A stretch of DNA of 64,000 bases from Arthrobacter sp. YD4. GTDB taxonomy: Bacteria > Actinomycetota > Actinomycetes > Actinomycetales > Micrococcaceae. Positions 8,518-21,600 of this stretch are shown here, one piece after another. Each line of letters opens with the position of its first letter. Position 1 is the stretch's first letter. The translations under genes were made by a program, and so were the position numbers. The DNA is taken from assembly GCF_030410515.1 (NCBI RefSeq), contig NZ_JAUHHD010000005.1, positions 186,001 through 250,000 on the forward strand, written 5' to 3'. The notes under the pieces were generated by a model. The model had not been told where the DNA came from. It made no database searches and saw nothing but the letters and a program-made list of their open reading frames with translations.

Positions 8518-9981
8518 TCAGCCGACGCCGATGGCTCCGGTGGCCATGCCTACTCCGAGCATGACCAGGGAGATGACGGCGGTGCGCCAGAGGACCTTCT
8601 TGTGGTGGTCGCCCAGGTCCACCTTGGCCAGGGAGACCAGCAGGAGGATGGCCGGGACCAACGGGCTCTGCAGGTGGAAGGGCTGGCCGGTGATGGAGGC
8701 GCGGGCCATGTCCGCCGCGCCGACGCCGTAGTGGGCGGCGGTTTCGCTCAGGACCGGTAGGACGCCGAAGTAGAAGGCGTCATTGCTCATGAAGAACGTC
8801 ATCGGGATGCTCAGGATGCCGGTGATGACGGCCATGAGCGGACCCATGTCGGACGGGATGATCTGCACCAGCCACTCGGACATGGCCTTGACCATGCCGG
8901 TGCCGTTGAGGACGCCGGTGAGGACGGCGGCGGCCATGACCATGCTGACGACGGCGACGATCGAGGGTGCGTGGGCGATCAGCTGCGCGCTCTGCTCCTT
9001 GATCTTCGGGAAGTTGACCAGCAGGGCCACGGCAGAGCCGACCATGAACACGAAAGGCAGGGGCATGATGTTGGCCACGAGGGTCACCATGACGGCCACG
9101 GTCAGGGCCAGGTTGAACCAGAACAGCTTTGGCCGCAGGGTCGCGCGGTTCGGATCCAGGGCGGTGTCCGCCATGGCGGAGTCGCGATCGTCCACGAGGT
9201 TTTCGGTGCGTTCCAGGACTGCGACGCCGGAGCCACCCGCGGGGGCGCCGCCGGCCGGGGTGCCGGCGCGGCGGCCCGAGGTGCTGGAGGTGCCGGAACC
9301 GGTGCCCGTGCCGCCGTCGGCCGTTCCGCCGAACTCAACGCCCTCGGCCCAGATCTCCGGGGCGGTGGCGCGGAGGCGGTTGCGTTCCTGCAGGCCCAGC
9401 AGCCAGGCGAAGACCATGACCACGGCCAGGCCGACCACCAGCGAGGGGATCATCGGGACGAACACGTCGTTCACGTCGAGCTTCAGCGCGGTGGCGGCGC
9501 GGGCGGTGGGACCGCCCCAGGGCAGGATGTTCATGGTGCCGTTGGCCAGGCCGGCCACGCAGGTGAGGACCACCGGGCTCATCTTCAGCCGCAGGTACAC
9601 CGGCAGCATCGCCGCGGTGGTGAGGATGAAGGTGGTGGAACCGTCGCCATCGAGCGAGACGGCCGCGGCGAGGACCGCGGTGCCCAGCACCACCTTGGCG
9701 GGGTCGTTGCCAAGCTTGCGCAGAATGAGCCGCACCAGCGGGTCGAAGAGCCCGACGTCGATCATCAGGCCGAAGTAGATGATGGCGAACATCAGCAGCG
9801 CGGCCGTGGAGGTCATCGACTTCATCGAGTCGAGCACCATGGGGCCGATGCCCAGGCCCGCGCCGGCAAAGAGTCCAAAAACGGTGGGGACGATGATCAG
9901 CGCCAGCACCGGCGTCAGCTTCTTCGTCATGATCAGCACCATGAACACCGCGATCATGGCGAATCCGAGTATTACCAGCAC
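8518..9981 (-). CDS. citM: Citrate/divalent-metal:proton symporter, CitMHS family
   Basis: A 487-residue inner-membrane carrier with about a dozen hydrophobic segments. The family signatures AAVSLDGDGSTTFILT and NILPWGGPTARAATAL identify CitMHS, which imports citrate complexed with Mg2+ or another divalent cation. A Gly/Ser/Thr/Ala-rich cytoplasmic loop (about residues 240-280) separates the halves. The frame is open further upstream, but GTG 9981 is the right start: AAGGAG lies six bases before it and a hydrophobic helix begins immediately (VILGFAMIAVFMVLIMT). It is divergent from a CitA/CitB-type pair, the usual arrangement for citrate-induced transporters. Confidence 0.92.
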   Translation of the reverse strand: MLVILGFAMIAVFMVLIMTKKLTPVLALIIVPTVFGLFAGAGLGIGPMVLDSMKSMTSTAALLMFAIIYFGLMIDVGLFDPLVRLILRKLGNDPAKVVLGTAVLAAAVSLDGDGSTTFILTTAAMLPVYLRLKMSPVVLTCVAGLANGTMNILPWGGPTARAATALKLDVNDVFVPMIPSLVVGLAVVMVFAWLLGLQERNRLRATAPEIWAEGVEFGGTADGGTGTGSGTSSTSGRRAGTPAGGAPAGGSGVAVLERTENLVDDRDSAMADTALDPNRATLRPKLFWFNLALTVAVMVTLVANIMPLPFVFMVGSAVALLVNFPKIKEQSAQLIAHAPSIVAVVSMVMAAAVLTGVLNGTGMVKAMSEWLVQIIPSDMGPLMAVITGILSIPMTFFMSNDAFYFGVLPVLSETAAHYGVGAADMARASITGQPFHLQSPLVPAILLLVSLAKVDLGDHHKKVLWRTAVISLVMLGVGMATGAIGVG

Positions 9982-10161
9982 AGCCGGCTCCTTCTTCAGT
10001 GGTCCGCACCACTCCGCTGTGATGCGCACTACAGACGTTAGGGTGGCGTGCGTCACGGTGGTGCCTTTGCCGCATTTGATTGGCATACTGCTTGTTGGAC
10101 GCATTGTGCTCATTTTGCTCACCACCCGATCGACGACGCCGGACCGCCCCAGGAGGCAGCC
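9982..10161. promoter_or_regulatory. Divergent citM/citAB control region
   Basis: This 180-base gap serves both citM (minus) and the sensor kinase (plus). Its plus-strand half is unusually AT-rich for this genome, with an imperfect tandem GTGCTCATT/TTGCTCACC around 10107-10125. CitB/DpiA-type regulators bind AT-rich sites, so the tract is a candidate response-regulator target. Promoter hexamers were not assigned with confidence. Confidence 0.4.
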
Positions 10162-11895
10162 ATGGGACCCCTCACGGGCCGCACTCCCCTGCGTTTCAGC
10201 ACCCAGACGCTGCTGCTGCAGCTCGCCGTCGTGGCGCTGGTGGTACTGCTCAGCGGCGCCGTCCACGCCTGGCTGACCTACGACCGGCTGGGCCGTGAGG
10301 CGGAGAACCAGGCCCTGACCCTGGCCCGCACGGTCGCCTCCGACCCCGGAGTCCGGTCCGAGGTGCAGCAGATCAGCGCCCAGGCCGGCACCCCGCCGCC
10401 GGCCGAACTGCTCACCGGGCCACTGATGGCCGCCGCGGAGGGCGCCCGCGCCCGGACCGGGGCGCTGTTCGTTGTCATCACCGACGAGACCGGGCTCCGG
10501 CTAGCCCACCCCGACGCCGACCGGCTGGGCGAGCGGGTCAGCACCGACCCGTCCGAGGCGCTCTCCGGCAAGGAGGTCACCACCCGTAACACCGGTACCC
10601 TGGGCCCCTCCGCCGGCGCCAAGGTCCCCGTCTACGCCCCCGGCGCCGGGGCGCCGACGGGCCAGGTGGTGGGCGAGGTCAGCGTGGGCTACTCCACCGA
10701 ATCGATCGGCCAGAGCCTGGGGCGGGACATCGCCCCGATCCTCCTCACCGCCGCCGGCGCCCTGCTGGCCGGCGTGCTGGCCTCCTTCCTGCTGCGGCAC
10801 CGGCTGCGCCGGCTGACCCTGGGCCTGGAGCCGGAGGAAATCAGTACCCTGGTCCATGACCAAGTGGCGGTGCTGCAGGGCGTGGACGACGGCGTGATCG
10901 GCATCTCCGCCGACGGCCGGATCAGCGTGTTCAACGCGGCGGCCCGGCGGATGCTGGACCAGCCGGACCTGGCCGGGACCGCCTGGGCGGACGCCCCCGT
11001 CCCCGGTGCCCTGCACGCCCTGACCCGGGCGGACGCGGCCGAGGCGGACGCCGTCGAGGTGGTGGCCGGGGGCCGTGCCCTCGTGGCCAGCGCCCGCAAG
11101 GCCCTGCACGGGCGCGAGGACCTGGGCTGGGTGGTCATGCTCCGGGACCGCACCGAGCTCCAGCACCTGACCCGGCAGCTGGACGCCGTCGGCACCCTCT
11201 CCACCGCACTCCGGGCGCAGCGGCACGAGTTCGCCAACCAGCTGCACACCATCGCCGGGTTCATGAGCATCGGCCAGCACCAGCAGGCCCGCGACTACCT
11301 GGCCAGACTTGCGGCGACCGGCCCGCTGAAGTTCCCGGTGGACCAGGCCGAACTGCTGCAGGACCCCTACCTGCAGGCCTTCCTGGGCGCCAAGGGCGTG
11401 GAGGCGGACGAGCGCGGGGTCAGCCTGCGCCTCGGCCCCGAGACCCTGGTCCGCGGCCAGGTGGTGGAGCCGCAGGACGTCACCACGGTACTGGGGAACC
11501 TGATCGACAACGCCGTGAACGCCGCCGTCGCCAGCTCCGGCCCGGACCGCTGGGTGGAGGTGGAGGTGCTGGACGCCCCCGGCGCGGACGGCGCCGCCGG
11601 AACCCTGCACATCATCGTGGGCGACTCCGGCGACGGACTCCCTGCCTTCGACGGCTCCGGCGCCGACCCGGACGGGGTCTTCGCCGAGGGTTTCACCACC
11701 GCCAGGACCCCGGCACGCGCCGGGGCCGGGCAGGGGCTGGGGCTCGCCCTGGCCCGGCAGCTGGCCCGCCGCCGCGGCGGGGACGTCACCGTGCTGGACC
11801 GCGGCAGCCCGGGCGGTCCGGGCGCCGTCTTCCTCGCCACCCTGCCCGGCACCACCGCCATGACCCCGAACCCCGAAGGAGGGGACAATGCCTGA
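10162..11895 (+). CDS. CitA/DcuS-family sensor histidine kinase
   Basis: A 577-residue membrane sensor: TM1 at about 16-35, a periplasmic PAS-like sensor domain to about 190, TM2 at 191-212, a cytoplasmic PAS at about 235-335, then a dimerisation helix with the phospho-acceptor His in LRAQRHEFANQLHTIAGF (His355). The GHKL ATPase follows (NLIDNAVNAA N-box, DSGDGLP, GQGLGLALA). This is the DcuS/CitA architecture that senses di- or tricarboxylates. ATG 10162 has AGGAGG five bases upstream; the frame extends to 10048 without such a signal. It overlaps the regulator gene by eight bases and faces citM. Confidence 0.92.
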   Translation: MGPLTGRTPLRFSTQTLLLQLAVVALVVLLSGAVHAWLTYDRLGREAENQALTLARTVASDPGVRSEVQQISAQAGTPPPAELLTGPLMAAAEGARARTGALFVVITDETGLRLAHPDADRLGERVSTDPSEALSGKEVTTRNTGTLGPSAGAKVPVYAPGAGAPTGQVVGEVSVGYSTESIGQSLGRDIAPILLTAAGALLAGVLASFLLRHRLRRLTLGLEPEEISTLVHDQVAVLQGVDDGVIGISADGRISVFNAAARRMLDQPDLAGTAWADAPVPGALHALTRADAAEADAVEVVAGGRALVASARKALHGREDLGWVVMLRDRTELQHLTRQLDAVGTLSTALRAQRHEFANQLHTIAGFMSIGQHQQARDYLARLAATGPLKFPVDQAELLQDPYLQAFLGAKGVEADERGVSLRLGPETLVRGQVVEPQDVTTVLGNLIDNAVNAAVASSGPDRWVEVEVLDAPGADGAAGTLHIIVGDSGDGLPAFDGSGADPDGVFAEGFTTARTPARAGAGQGLGLALARQLARRRGGDVTVLDRGSPGGPGAVFLATLPGTTAMTPNPEGGDNA

Positions 11896-12553
11896 GGACT
11901 TCCGCGTCCTGATCGTCGACGACGACTTCCACGTCGCGAAACTGCACGCCGCCTACGTGGACTCCGTGGCCGGCTTCCTGGCCCTGCCGCCGGCCGGTTC
12001 CGCGGCCCAGGCGCTGCAGGCCATCCACAGCCTCCGCCCGGACCTGGTGCTGCTGGATGTGTATCTCCCGGACGCCTCCGGCCTGGACCTGCTGCACCAG
12101 CTGGATGTGGACACCATCATGCTGACCGCCGCCGCGGACACCGCCTCCCTGCGGGTGGCGTTCCGGCGCGGGGCGCTGGGCTACCTGCTTAAGCCGTTCA
12201 CGTCCGAGTCACTCTCGCAGCAGCTGCGCTCCTACGCCCGGTACCGCCGGATCCTCACCCAGCCGGGCGCCGTGACGCAGGAAACCGTGGAGCGGGCCAA
12301 GCGGTCCCTCATGCCCGGGGACGTCACCGCCTCGGCCCGGCCGCGGTCCGCCACGGAGGCCGCCGTGCTGGAATCCCTGGAGCCCGGCGAGCAGTATTCG
12401 GCGGCGGAGGTGGCCACCCGGGTGGGTGTCTCCCGGGCCACGGCGCAGCGCTACCTGTCCTCGTTGGCGGACGACGGCGCCGTCGAGATCCAGCTCCGCT
12501 ACGGCAGCACGGGCCGCCCGGAGCACCGGTACGGGGTGGCCGTCAGCCGCTGA
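11888..12553 (+). CDS. CitB/DcuR-family response regulator
   Basis: A 221-residue regulator: receiver domain with the acidic triad (LIVDDDF), phospho-acceptor Asp57 in DLVLLDVYLPDASG, and Lys in YLLKPFT, followed by a C-terminal helix-turn-helix (AAEVATRVGVSRATAQRYL). It is the partner of the upstream kinase, with which it overlaps by eight bases, and likely activates citM in response to citrate. Its last 11 bases overlap the 3' end of the convergent unknown gene. Confidence 0.93.
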   Translation: MPEDFRVLIVDDDFHVAKLHAAYVDSVAGFLALPPAGSAAQALQAIHSLRPDLVLLDVYLPDASGLDLLHQLDVDTIMLTAAADTASLRVAFRRGALGYLLKPFTSESLSQQLRSYARYRRILTQPGAVTQETVERAKRSLMPGDVTASARPRSATEAAVLESLEPGEQYSAAEVATRVGVSRATAQRYLSSLADDGAVEIQLRYGSTGRPEHRYGVAVSR

Positions 12554-13064
12554 TGCTGCCGCCGGCGCGGAAGGCGTTCCTGCGGGCGTGTTCGTGGATC
12601 CGGCCGAGAATTTCTATTTGGGCGTGGCCGTCTTCGATCAGCCGCTCATACGTGGCCGGGTCGAGGCCGAGCTCGGCGGCGTGTTCCAGGATGGTCTGCC
12701 AGCCGCCGATCTTGCCCAGAACGGCAGCGCGCATGAGTTCGGACTCGAGCACCAGGGTCAGCGGGGAGCGGCTCACGAGCCGGCCGTTGAGTTTCAGCCG
12801 GCCGGCGTGTTCGGCCAGCCAGGCCGCCGCCTGCCGGTGCGGGCGCTGGGGTACGCGGAGCTCGTGGATGAGGTTCCGGAGCAGCTCCCGCTCGCGGGTG
12901 AGCTCCTCCACCAGCCGGGCCAGCTCGACCCGGAACGGGGTGTCAGTGAAGTCCTTGGCCATCCGCTCCACCCGGCCCAGGCCCGCCGTCGAGCCAGTGA
13001 GATGGTCCGAGAGGTAGATGCCGAGCAGCTTCCGGTCGATGGTCTCGGGGATGCGGGGTGCCAT
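12543..13064 (-). CDS. Conserved hypothetical all-helical protein
   Basis: A 173-residue soluble, mostly helical protein that I cannot assign to a family. Long amphipathic helices (EELTRERELLRNLIHELRVP; ATYERLIEDGHAQIEILGRI) resemble a four-helix bundle or ferritin-like fold, but no metal-ligand pattern is evident. ATG 13064 is seven bases after TAGGGT, so the mRNA is probably leaderless; a GTG nine bases earlier is possible. Its tail overlaps the convergent response-regulator gene by 11 bases. Confidence 0.7.
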   Translation of the reverse strand: MAPRIPETIDRKLLGIYLSDHLTGSTAGLGRVERMAKDFTDTPFRVELARLVEELTRERELLRNLIHELRVPQRPHRQAAAWLAEHAGRLKLNGRLVSRSPLTLVLESELMRAAVLGKIGGWQTILEHAAELGLDPATYERLIEDGHAQIEILGRIHEHARRNAFRAGGSISG

Positions 13065-13071
13065 GCTGGCC

Positions 13072-13077
13072 ACCCTA
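13072..13077 (-). promoter_or_regulatory. Candidate -10 for a leaderless mRNA
   Basis: On the minus strand TAGGGT is followed by seven bases and then the ATG at 13064, with no ribosome site between. Confidence 0.45.
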
Positions 13078-13119
13078 CCCGAGGGCGCGCGCCAGAGAAC
13101 CGGTACTAGAGGGCCGCCG

Positions 13120-13623
13120 CTAGAGGTCGAGGCGGTAGACCAGCAGCTTGATCTGGGTGTCCGGGACGAACCAGTCCCGTTCCGGGACCCGCTGGAAGCC
13201 GGTCTTTTGGTACAGGCCGTGGGCGCTTTCCCAGGTCAGGCCGGTGGTGAGGGCCACACCGGTGACGCCGGGCAGGGTCCGGGCGTGGTTGATGATGGCT
13301 TCGACCATGGCCTTGCCGGCGCCGCTGCGCTGCACGGCCGGGTCCACCACGAGCATCCGGAATTCCAGTTCGTCGGGCAGGGCGATGTCCGCGTACGGCT
13401 CCCCCGCGACGGCCAGGGTGACGGAACCGATGACCTCGCCGGCGCGTTCGGCCACCCAAATGACCGCGTTGTCGTTGCGCTCGGCGACCTTCCGGATCTG
13501 GCGCATGTAAGGGTGGTCGGCGTCGTCGAAGTACCCGGCGGCGAGGTAGGCGTCGGTGGTGATGCGGGCGACGGCGTCGAAGTCGGCCGGGACGGCGGGC
13601 CGGATCAGGATCTGCGAAGGCAC
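13120..13623 (-). CDS. GNAT-family N-acetyltransferase
   Basis: A 167-residue single-domain acetyltransferase. Motif A, the acetyl-CoA pyrophosphate loop, is MLVVDPAVQRSGAGKAMVEA (Q-R-x-G-x-G/A), and the C-terminal ESAHGLYQKTGFQRVPERDW is the usual alpha4/beta6 region. Substrate unknown. The GTG at 13623 lies six bases after TACCAT, fitting a leaderless transcript. Confidence 0.88.
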   Translation of the reverse strand: MPSQILIRPAVPADFDAVARITTDAYLAAGYFDDADHPYMRQIRKVAERNDNAVIWVAERAGEVIGSVTLAVAGEPYADIALPDELEFRMLVVDPAVQRSGAGKAMVEAIINHARTLPGVTGVALTTGLTWESAHGLYQKTGFQRVPERDWFVPDTQIKLLVYRLDL

Positions 13624-13629
13624 CTATCA

Positions 13630-13635
13630 ATGGTA
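13630..13635 (-). promoter_or_regulatory. Candidate -10 for a leaderless GNAT mRNA
   Basis: Minus-strand TACCAT, six bases, then the GTG start at 13623. Confidence 0.4.
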
Positions 13636-13687
13636 CGGGCAGCCGTGCGGGCCGGCCGGCCAAACGCCCCTTTCCGTGACTGAGGTA

Positions 13688-16953
<3,266 letters not shown>

Positions 16954-17220
16954 TTAGCGGGCGGAGGCGCTCTGCTGTTCGGTGGCGTTGCGGACCGCTT
17001 GCTGGCCGGCCTGCTGCAGCGCCTGGGACACCCGGGTCAGGGCCGCGACGTGCTCGCCGTTCCACTCGCTGCGGAACTTCTCCGCGTCCGGACCCATCCA
17101 CTGCGTGCCCGCGAGGACCTTGGTCAGCATCGACTTCTGGTTATCGATTTCCTGCGACCCGGCCTGCAGCTTGGACCCCAGCGCCTTCAGCTGATCAACA
17201 TCTGCACCCCAAATAGCCAT
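16954..17220 (-). CDS. WXG100-family (ESAT-6-like) type VII secretion protein
   Basis: An 88-residue helical-hairpin protein with the WxG turn at GTQWMGPDAEKFRSEW in the middle, the expected length for ESAT-6/EsxA-type proteins that leave the cell as dimers through type VII systems. The C-terminus (QAVRNATEQQSASAR) lacks an obvious YxxxD/E export motif. It is the only WXG100 gene seen in the window. TAAGGAG lies nine bases before ATG 17220 and an 87-base gap precedes it, so it may have its own promoter. It closes the gene cluster that begins with the giant Ig/Fn3 gene. Confidence 0.88.
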   Translation of the reverse strand: MAIWGADVDQLKALGSKLQAGSQEIDNQKSMLTKVLAGTQWMGPDAEKFRSEWNGEHVAALTRVSQALQQAGQQAVRNATEQQSASAR

Positions 17221-17307
17221 GCGAAAAATCTCCTTAGATCGTCGGACCCGAACCTCTCGGCGTCCCCAGCGGCCCCCGGCTGATCCGGAAGTTCCTATGC
17301 CAAGAAC
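17221..17307 (-). promoter_or_regulatory. Leader and possible promoter of the WXG100 gene
   Basis: Read on the minus strand, this 87-base gap starts with an AT-rich segment carrying TAGGTT and CATAGG hexamers and ends with the strong AAGGAG ribosome site. A separate promoter would let the small substrate be made in excess over the large ATPase. The -10 choice is uncertain. Confidence 0.4.
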
Positions 17308-18609
17308 CTACCCTGCCGCCTCCGCCAGCGTCGATGGGGACCCCTGCCCATCGGCCTTGCGGGCGTAGCTGAGGGAGCGCCGGCTGGTGAGGGCGATGAT
17401 CAGCAGGATGTCCAGGGACAGGCCCACCAGGTTGGTCTGGAAGGTCACGGCGGGTCCCCCGGTGAGCACGTCGACGGCCTGGGCGATGATGGCCAGGGCG
17501 CTCAGCAGCATGGTGGCCACGCGGGCGCGGTTGCCGCCGCGGAGCACGAACCAGCCCAGCGCGAGCTCGGCCAGGCCGAACACGGCGATCACCGCGACGA
17601 CCACCGGCAGCTGTTCCCCGGCGCGGTCCGCCAGCGGCAGCGAGCCCGGGTCCGAGACGGCCATCAGGGCCGCGAGAGCCAGGGCTGCGAGGCCGCGGAG
17701 GGCCGCGAGCCCGACGCCGAAGAGGGTGGGCGCGGGCGGCCGGACGGCCGTCACGGCGGGCGGCGGCACCGCCCCGGCGTCGGCCCTGACCCCGGTGAGG
17801 TCGACGACGGGAAGGTGCCCGTCGGTGGAGATGGTGTCTCCCCCGCCGTTGCGGGAGTGGTAGCCGGAGGAGAAGTCACGCAGGATCCGCACCCCGACGG
17901 CGGGGTCGGCGGCGCGCAGGCTGGCCAGGACGAAGTCCCGTTCCCGGTCGATGTCCTCCTCGATCTTGTGGGTGACCTGCAGCGTGAAGAGGGACAGGCC
18001 CACGGAGCGGTCGTAGGTGCCGGCGGCCACCCAGTCCACGGCTGCGCCGCCGGGTAGCACCCAGCCCGGCGGGCAGCGCCAAAACCGGATGTGGTGCCGC
18101 TTGCCCGGGTTGCCGTCCACCTCCTGCTGGTAGGCGAAGTCCTGCTGCCGGCCAAAGAGGAACAGCGGGCTGACCGGCGCCTCGTCGTAGCTGCGGCGGG
18201 TGAGGGTGGCGGTGATGATGCGCCGGCTGCTGGCCAGGTCAACCGGGTCGGCCAGGGTCCAGCCGGCCCGGCGCATGGCTGTGTGGACCTGTGCCGGGGA
18301 GCCGAGCAGCGCCACGTTCACCGGGTCCCCCAGCAGGCCGTCGCTGGTCCGGGCCCGGCCGATGAAGTAGTCGGGCAGGTAGATGCGGGTGAGGATCCGG
18401 TGCAGCCGGGGCAGCACCAGGTACGCGAGCGCGGCCCAGAAGACGACGGCGAACCAGGCCCGGCTCCAGTCCAGGCTCGCCTCAAACAGGATGCTTGCGA
18501 GCCACAGGGCGGCCACACCGCTGAAGACGAAGAGGGCGTTATCCAGTGCCGTGTCGCCGCCGGGGGCCACCCTCCGCGCGGCCACCGCCCGATTCCTTAC
18601 CCGGGTCAT
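17308..18609 (-). CDS. LssY_C-domain-like membrane protein
   Basis: A 433-residue membrane protein: two N-terminal helices (about residues 25-72), a soluble middle domain, and about four C-terminal helices with a short tail. The middle domain has the pattern I associate with the LssY C-terminal domain (RRAGWTLADP; SPLFLFGRQQDFAYQQ; KRHHIRFWRCP). Its biochemical role is unknown. It lies between the EssC-type ATPase and WXG100 genes, so it may supply a membrane component of that system. ATG 18609 follows TAGGGT by six bases, so it probably has a private leaderless promoter; the in-frame GTG at 18615 is less likely. Confidence 0.65.
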   Translation of the reverse strand: MTRVRNRAVAARRVAPGGDTALDNALFVFSGVAALWLASILFEASLDWSRAWFAVVFWAALAYLVLPRLHRILTRIYLPDYFIGRARTSDGLLGDPVNVALLGSPAQVHTAMRRAGWTLADPVDLASSRRIITATLTRRSYDEAPVSPLFLFGRQQDFAYQQEVDGNPGKRHHIRFWRCPPGWVLPGGAAVDWVAAGTYDRSVGLSLFTLQVTHKIEEDIDRERDFVLASLRAADPAVGVRILRDFSSGYHSRNGGGDTISTDGHLPVVDLTGVRADAGAVPPPAVTAVRPPAPTLFGVGLAALRGLAALALAALMAVSDPGSLPLADRAGEQLPVVVAVIAVFGLAELALGWFVLRGGNRARVATMLLSALAIIAQAVDVLTGGPAVTFQTNLVGLSLDILLIIALTSRRSLSYARKADGQGSPSTLAEAAG

Positions 18610-18615
18610 GCCCAC

Positions 18616-18621
18616 ACCCTA
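18616..18621 (-). promoter_or_regulatory. Candidate -10 inside the secretion cluster
   Basis: Minus-strand TAGGGT, six bases, then ATG at 18609. It suggests that the LssY_C-like gene is also transcribed separately from the upstream EssC-type gene. Confidence 0.45.
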
Positions 18622-18664
18622 CCGCCGGGGACGCCACTGCGTCCCCGGCGGCAGGGGTCGGCTC

Positions 18665-21600
18665 CTAGGCCCGGTTTTCCGGCGGCAGGGCGACCTGGAG
18701 CTTGCGGACCTTGCCCCGGCCCACGATGTAGCCGCGGCCCGGGATGAAGTCTCCGCTGACCCGGCCCAGGGAGGTGTTGAGCAGGCTGTCACCCTCGATG
18801 TCCCCGGGGTTCAGCAGCAGCCCGCGGCGCCCGGACTTGAACGGCTGGGCCAGGGACCAGGCGGAGGACCAGGTGGAGGTCTCAGATTCGCCCACCACCC
18901 ACTGCTCGGCCTTGATCGAGGCGGTCACCAGCCGGGCCAGGCCGGATTCGGCCAGGGTGTCGGTGAACTCGGTGAGGCCCTCGATGAAGATCGCCAGCTT
19001 GCCGGGGGTGCCGGTGCTGTAGTCGACCAGTTCGTCGATCACCTCGTCGACGTCGTCGGCGCCCACCACGGAGCGGTCCCAGAGCTTCAACGACGCCGCG
19101 GCTGAGCGCCGGGAGCCCAGGTAGATCAGCTCCACGCCCGGGTTGGAGCGGCGCAGGGCATGGGCCAGGGTCACCAGGGCCACGGTGCGGCCGGAACCCG
19201 GAGGGCCGGCCAAGAGCAGCGGGCCCTTGGCCAGGATTTCGGCCGGCTGCAGCGTCTCGTCGTCGACGCCGATCACGGGCAGGTCCGGGCTGCCGGCGGG
19301 CAGCAGGTCCAGATCCACCGAGTCGGGCAGGCGCTCGATCTGCGGGGCGCGTTCGACGCCCTGCCGCAGCATCGCCTCCCGCAGTTTGTGCACCTCGCGG
19401 GCCTGGACGGCGAGGTTGGAGTTGCCGCCCAGGACGGCCAGCTGCACCTCGAGGCCGCCGAGGAGGCCGCGGCCGGGCGGGCTGCCGGCGCCCAGGACGT
19501 CGCGCGGGACGTCCATGGAGAGGTAGTCCTCCTCGGAGGACAGCCGCAGCACCAGCCGGCGCTGGATGGAGGCCAGCAAGGAGGCCGGGACGGCGTTGGG
19601 CCGGTCGCCGGTGACCACCAGGTGGATGCCCAGCGGCCGGCCGTCGGTGGCCAGCTGCAGGAAAATGTCCCAGAGGCCGGAGAGCTTGCTGTATTCGAAG
19701 GTCTCCCGGAAGGCGGAGATGCCGTCCACCAGGATGAAGATGCGCTTCTCGTCCGCCATCCCGGAGAGCCGGCGGTATTCGACGATCGTGCTGGCGCGGA
19801 CCTCGGCGAAGCGGGCGGCCCGGTCGTCGGCGAGGTCGCGGAGCCAGCGCAGCAGGCGGCCGACGCGTTCGACGTCGTCGCCGTCGATCACCTCGCCCAC
19901 GTGCGGCAGTTCGTCGAGCATCCGCAGTCCGGCCGAGCCGCAGTCGATGCCGTAGACGTTCACCGGGCCGCCGCGCGGGGTGACGGCCGCGGCGATCGCG
20001 ATGCCGCGCAGCGCTGCGGACTTGCCGGAGCCGCCGGTGCCGTAGATGGCCATGTTCCCGTCCCGGTCCGGTTCGTAGAACACGGTGGGCTGGTCCTGGT
20101 GCGCGGGGTCGTCCGCCACGCCCAGGAGCAGCCGCACGTCCGTCCGCGGGTTCGGCAGCAGGGAGAAGTCGTAGGTGGTGGCCAGCTCGTCCAACCACGG
20201 CTTGCGGGGAGGCTCGATGGCGAGCACGTCCGCGGCGCGCAGGATGTTCTGCGTCATCCGGGCGATGTCGTTCGGGCCGGCCGGCTGCTCGGCCGCCGGG
20301 TCCGCCTCGGCCGGGGCGGCCCAGGCCGGGCCGGAGCCGAACGCCATTTCCACGACGTCGATCCGGGGCCGCTGCGGCTTCTCCGTGGTCCAGCCGCCGG
20401 CGTAGCCGGTCTGGAAGCCCTGGATCCGGCCGGGACCGGTCTTGACGGCGCCGCGGCCCGGGATGGACGGGTCGAAGTAGGCGGCGGTGGGGACGCCGAG
20501 GATGTCGACGGCGTCGTCCTCATCCGCCATCCGAAGCGCCACACGCAGGTTGGTGTTGGCGCGCAGGCTCTCCTTGATCACGCCGGCGGGGCGCTGGGTG
20601 GCGAGGATCAGGTGCAGCCCCAGGGAACGGCCGCGGGCGGCGACGTCCACGACCCCGTCGACGAACTCGGGCACCTCGGTGGCGAGGGCGGCGAATTCGT
20701 CCACGATGATGATCAGGTAGGGCGGCGCCTCCGGGTCGGCCCGGCGCTGGAGTTCCAGCAGGTCCTTGGCCTTCTTGCGGTTCAGCAGCTTCTCGCGGTG
20801 GTGCAGCTCGGCCCGGAGCGAGGTCAGGGCCCGGCGGACCAGGTGCGGGGACAAGTCGGTGACCAGGCCCACGGTGTGCGGCAGCTGCAGGCAGTCGGCG
20901 AACGCGGCGCCGCCCTTGTAGTCCACGAACAGGAAGCTGACCCGGTCCGGGCTGTAGGCGGCGGCCATGCCCATCACCCAGGACTGCAGGAACTCGGACT
21001 TGCCGGCGCCGGTGGTGCCGCCCACCAGCGCGTGCGGGCCCTCGTTCTTCAGGTCCAAGTAGAGCGGTTCGATGCCCTTGGAGCCCACTAGGGCGCGGAG
21101 CGAGCCGTTGTCCTTGCGGTTGGGCGAGGCGGAGGCGTGCACGGAGTTGTTCTCGCTCCAGCGGTCAGCGACGGCCTGCGGGTTGTCCAGGAGGTCCTTG
21201 CCGATCAGGGTGGCGTAGGAGACGGCGCGGGGCAGGTCGGAGTCGTCCTCGAGCGGCTTGCCGACGTCGACGACGGGGGCCAGCATGCGGGCCAGCTGCG
21301 CGGCGAGGCCGGCGTCGAGGCTCTCGCAGGAGACCGGGAAGGTGTGCCGGCCCAGGCGGACCTGGCCGGTGGTGGTGCCGTGTTCGCCGTCGACGGCCAT
21401 GAAGTCCCGGCAGGCGGCGGGGAGCTGTTCCACCGAGGCGGCCACCCAGATCACGTGGACGCCGGCGTCGGGGCCGCGCTCCAGGACGCGGGTGAGCCGG
21501 CCGCGGTCCACCGGGGCGTCGTCCTCGACCACCAGCAGCACGGTGGGCAGCTGCGGGGCGGGGACCTCCGCGGCGGTGTCGCCGGGCCGGTCGGTGAAAC

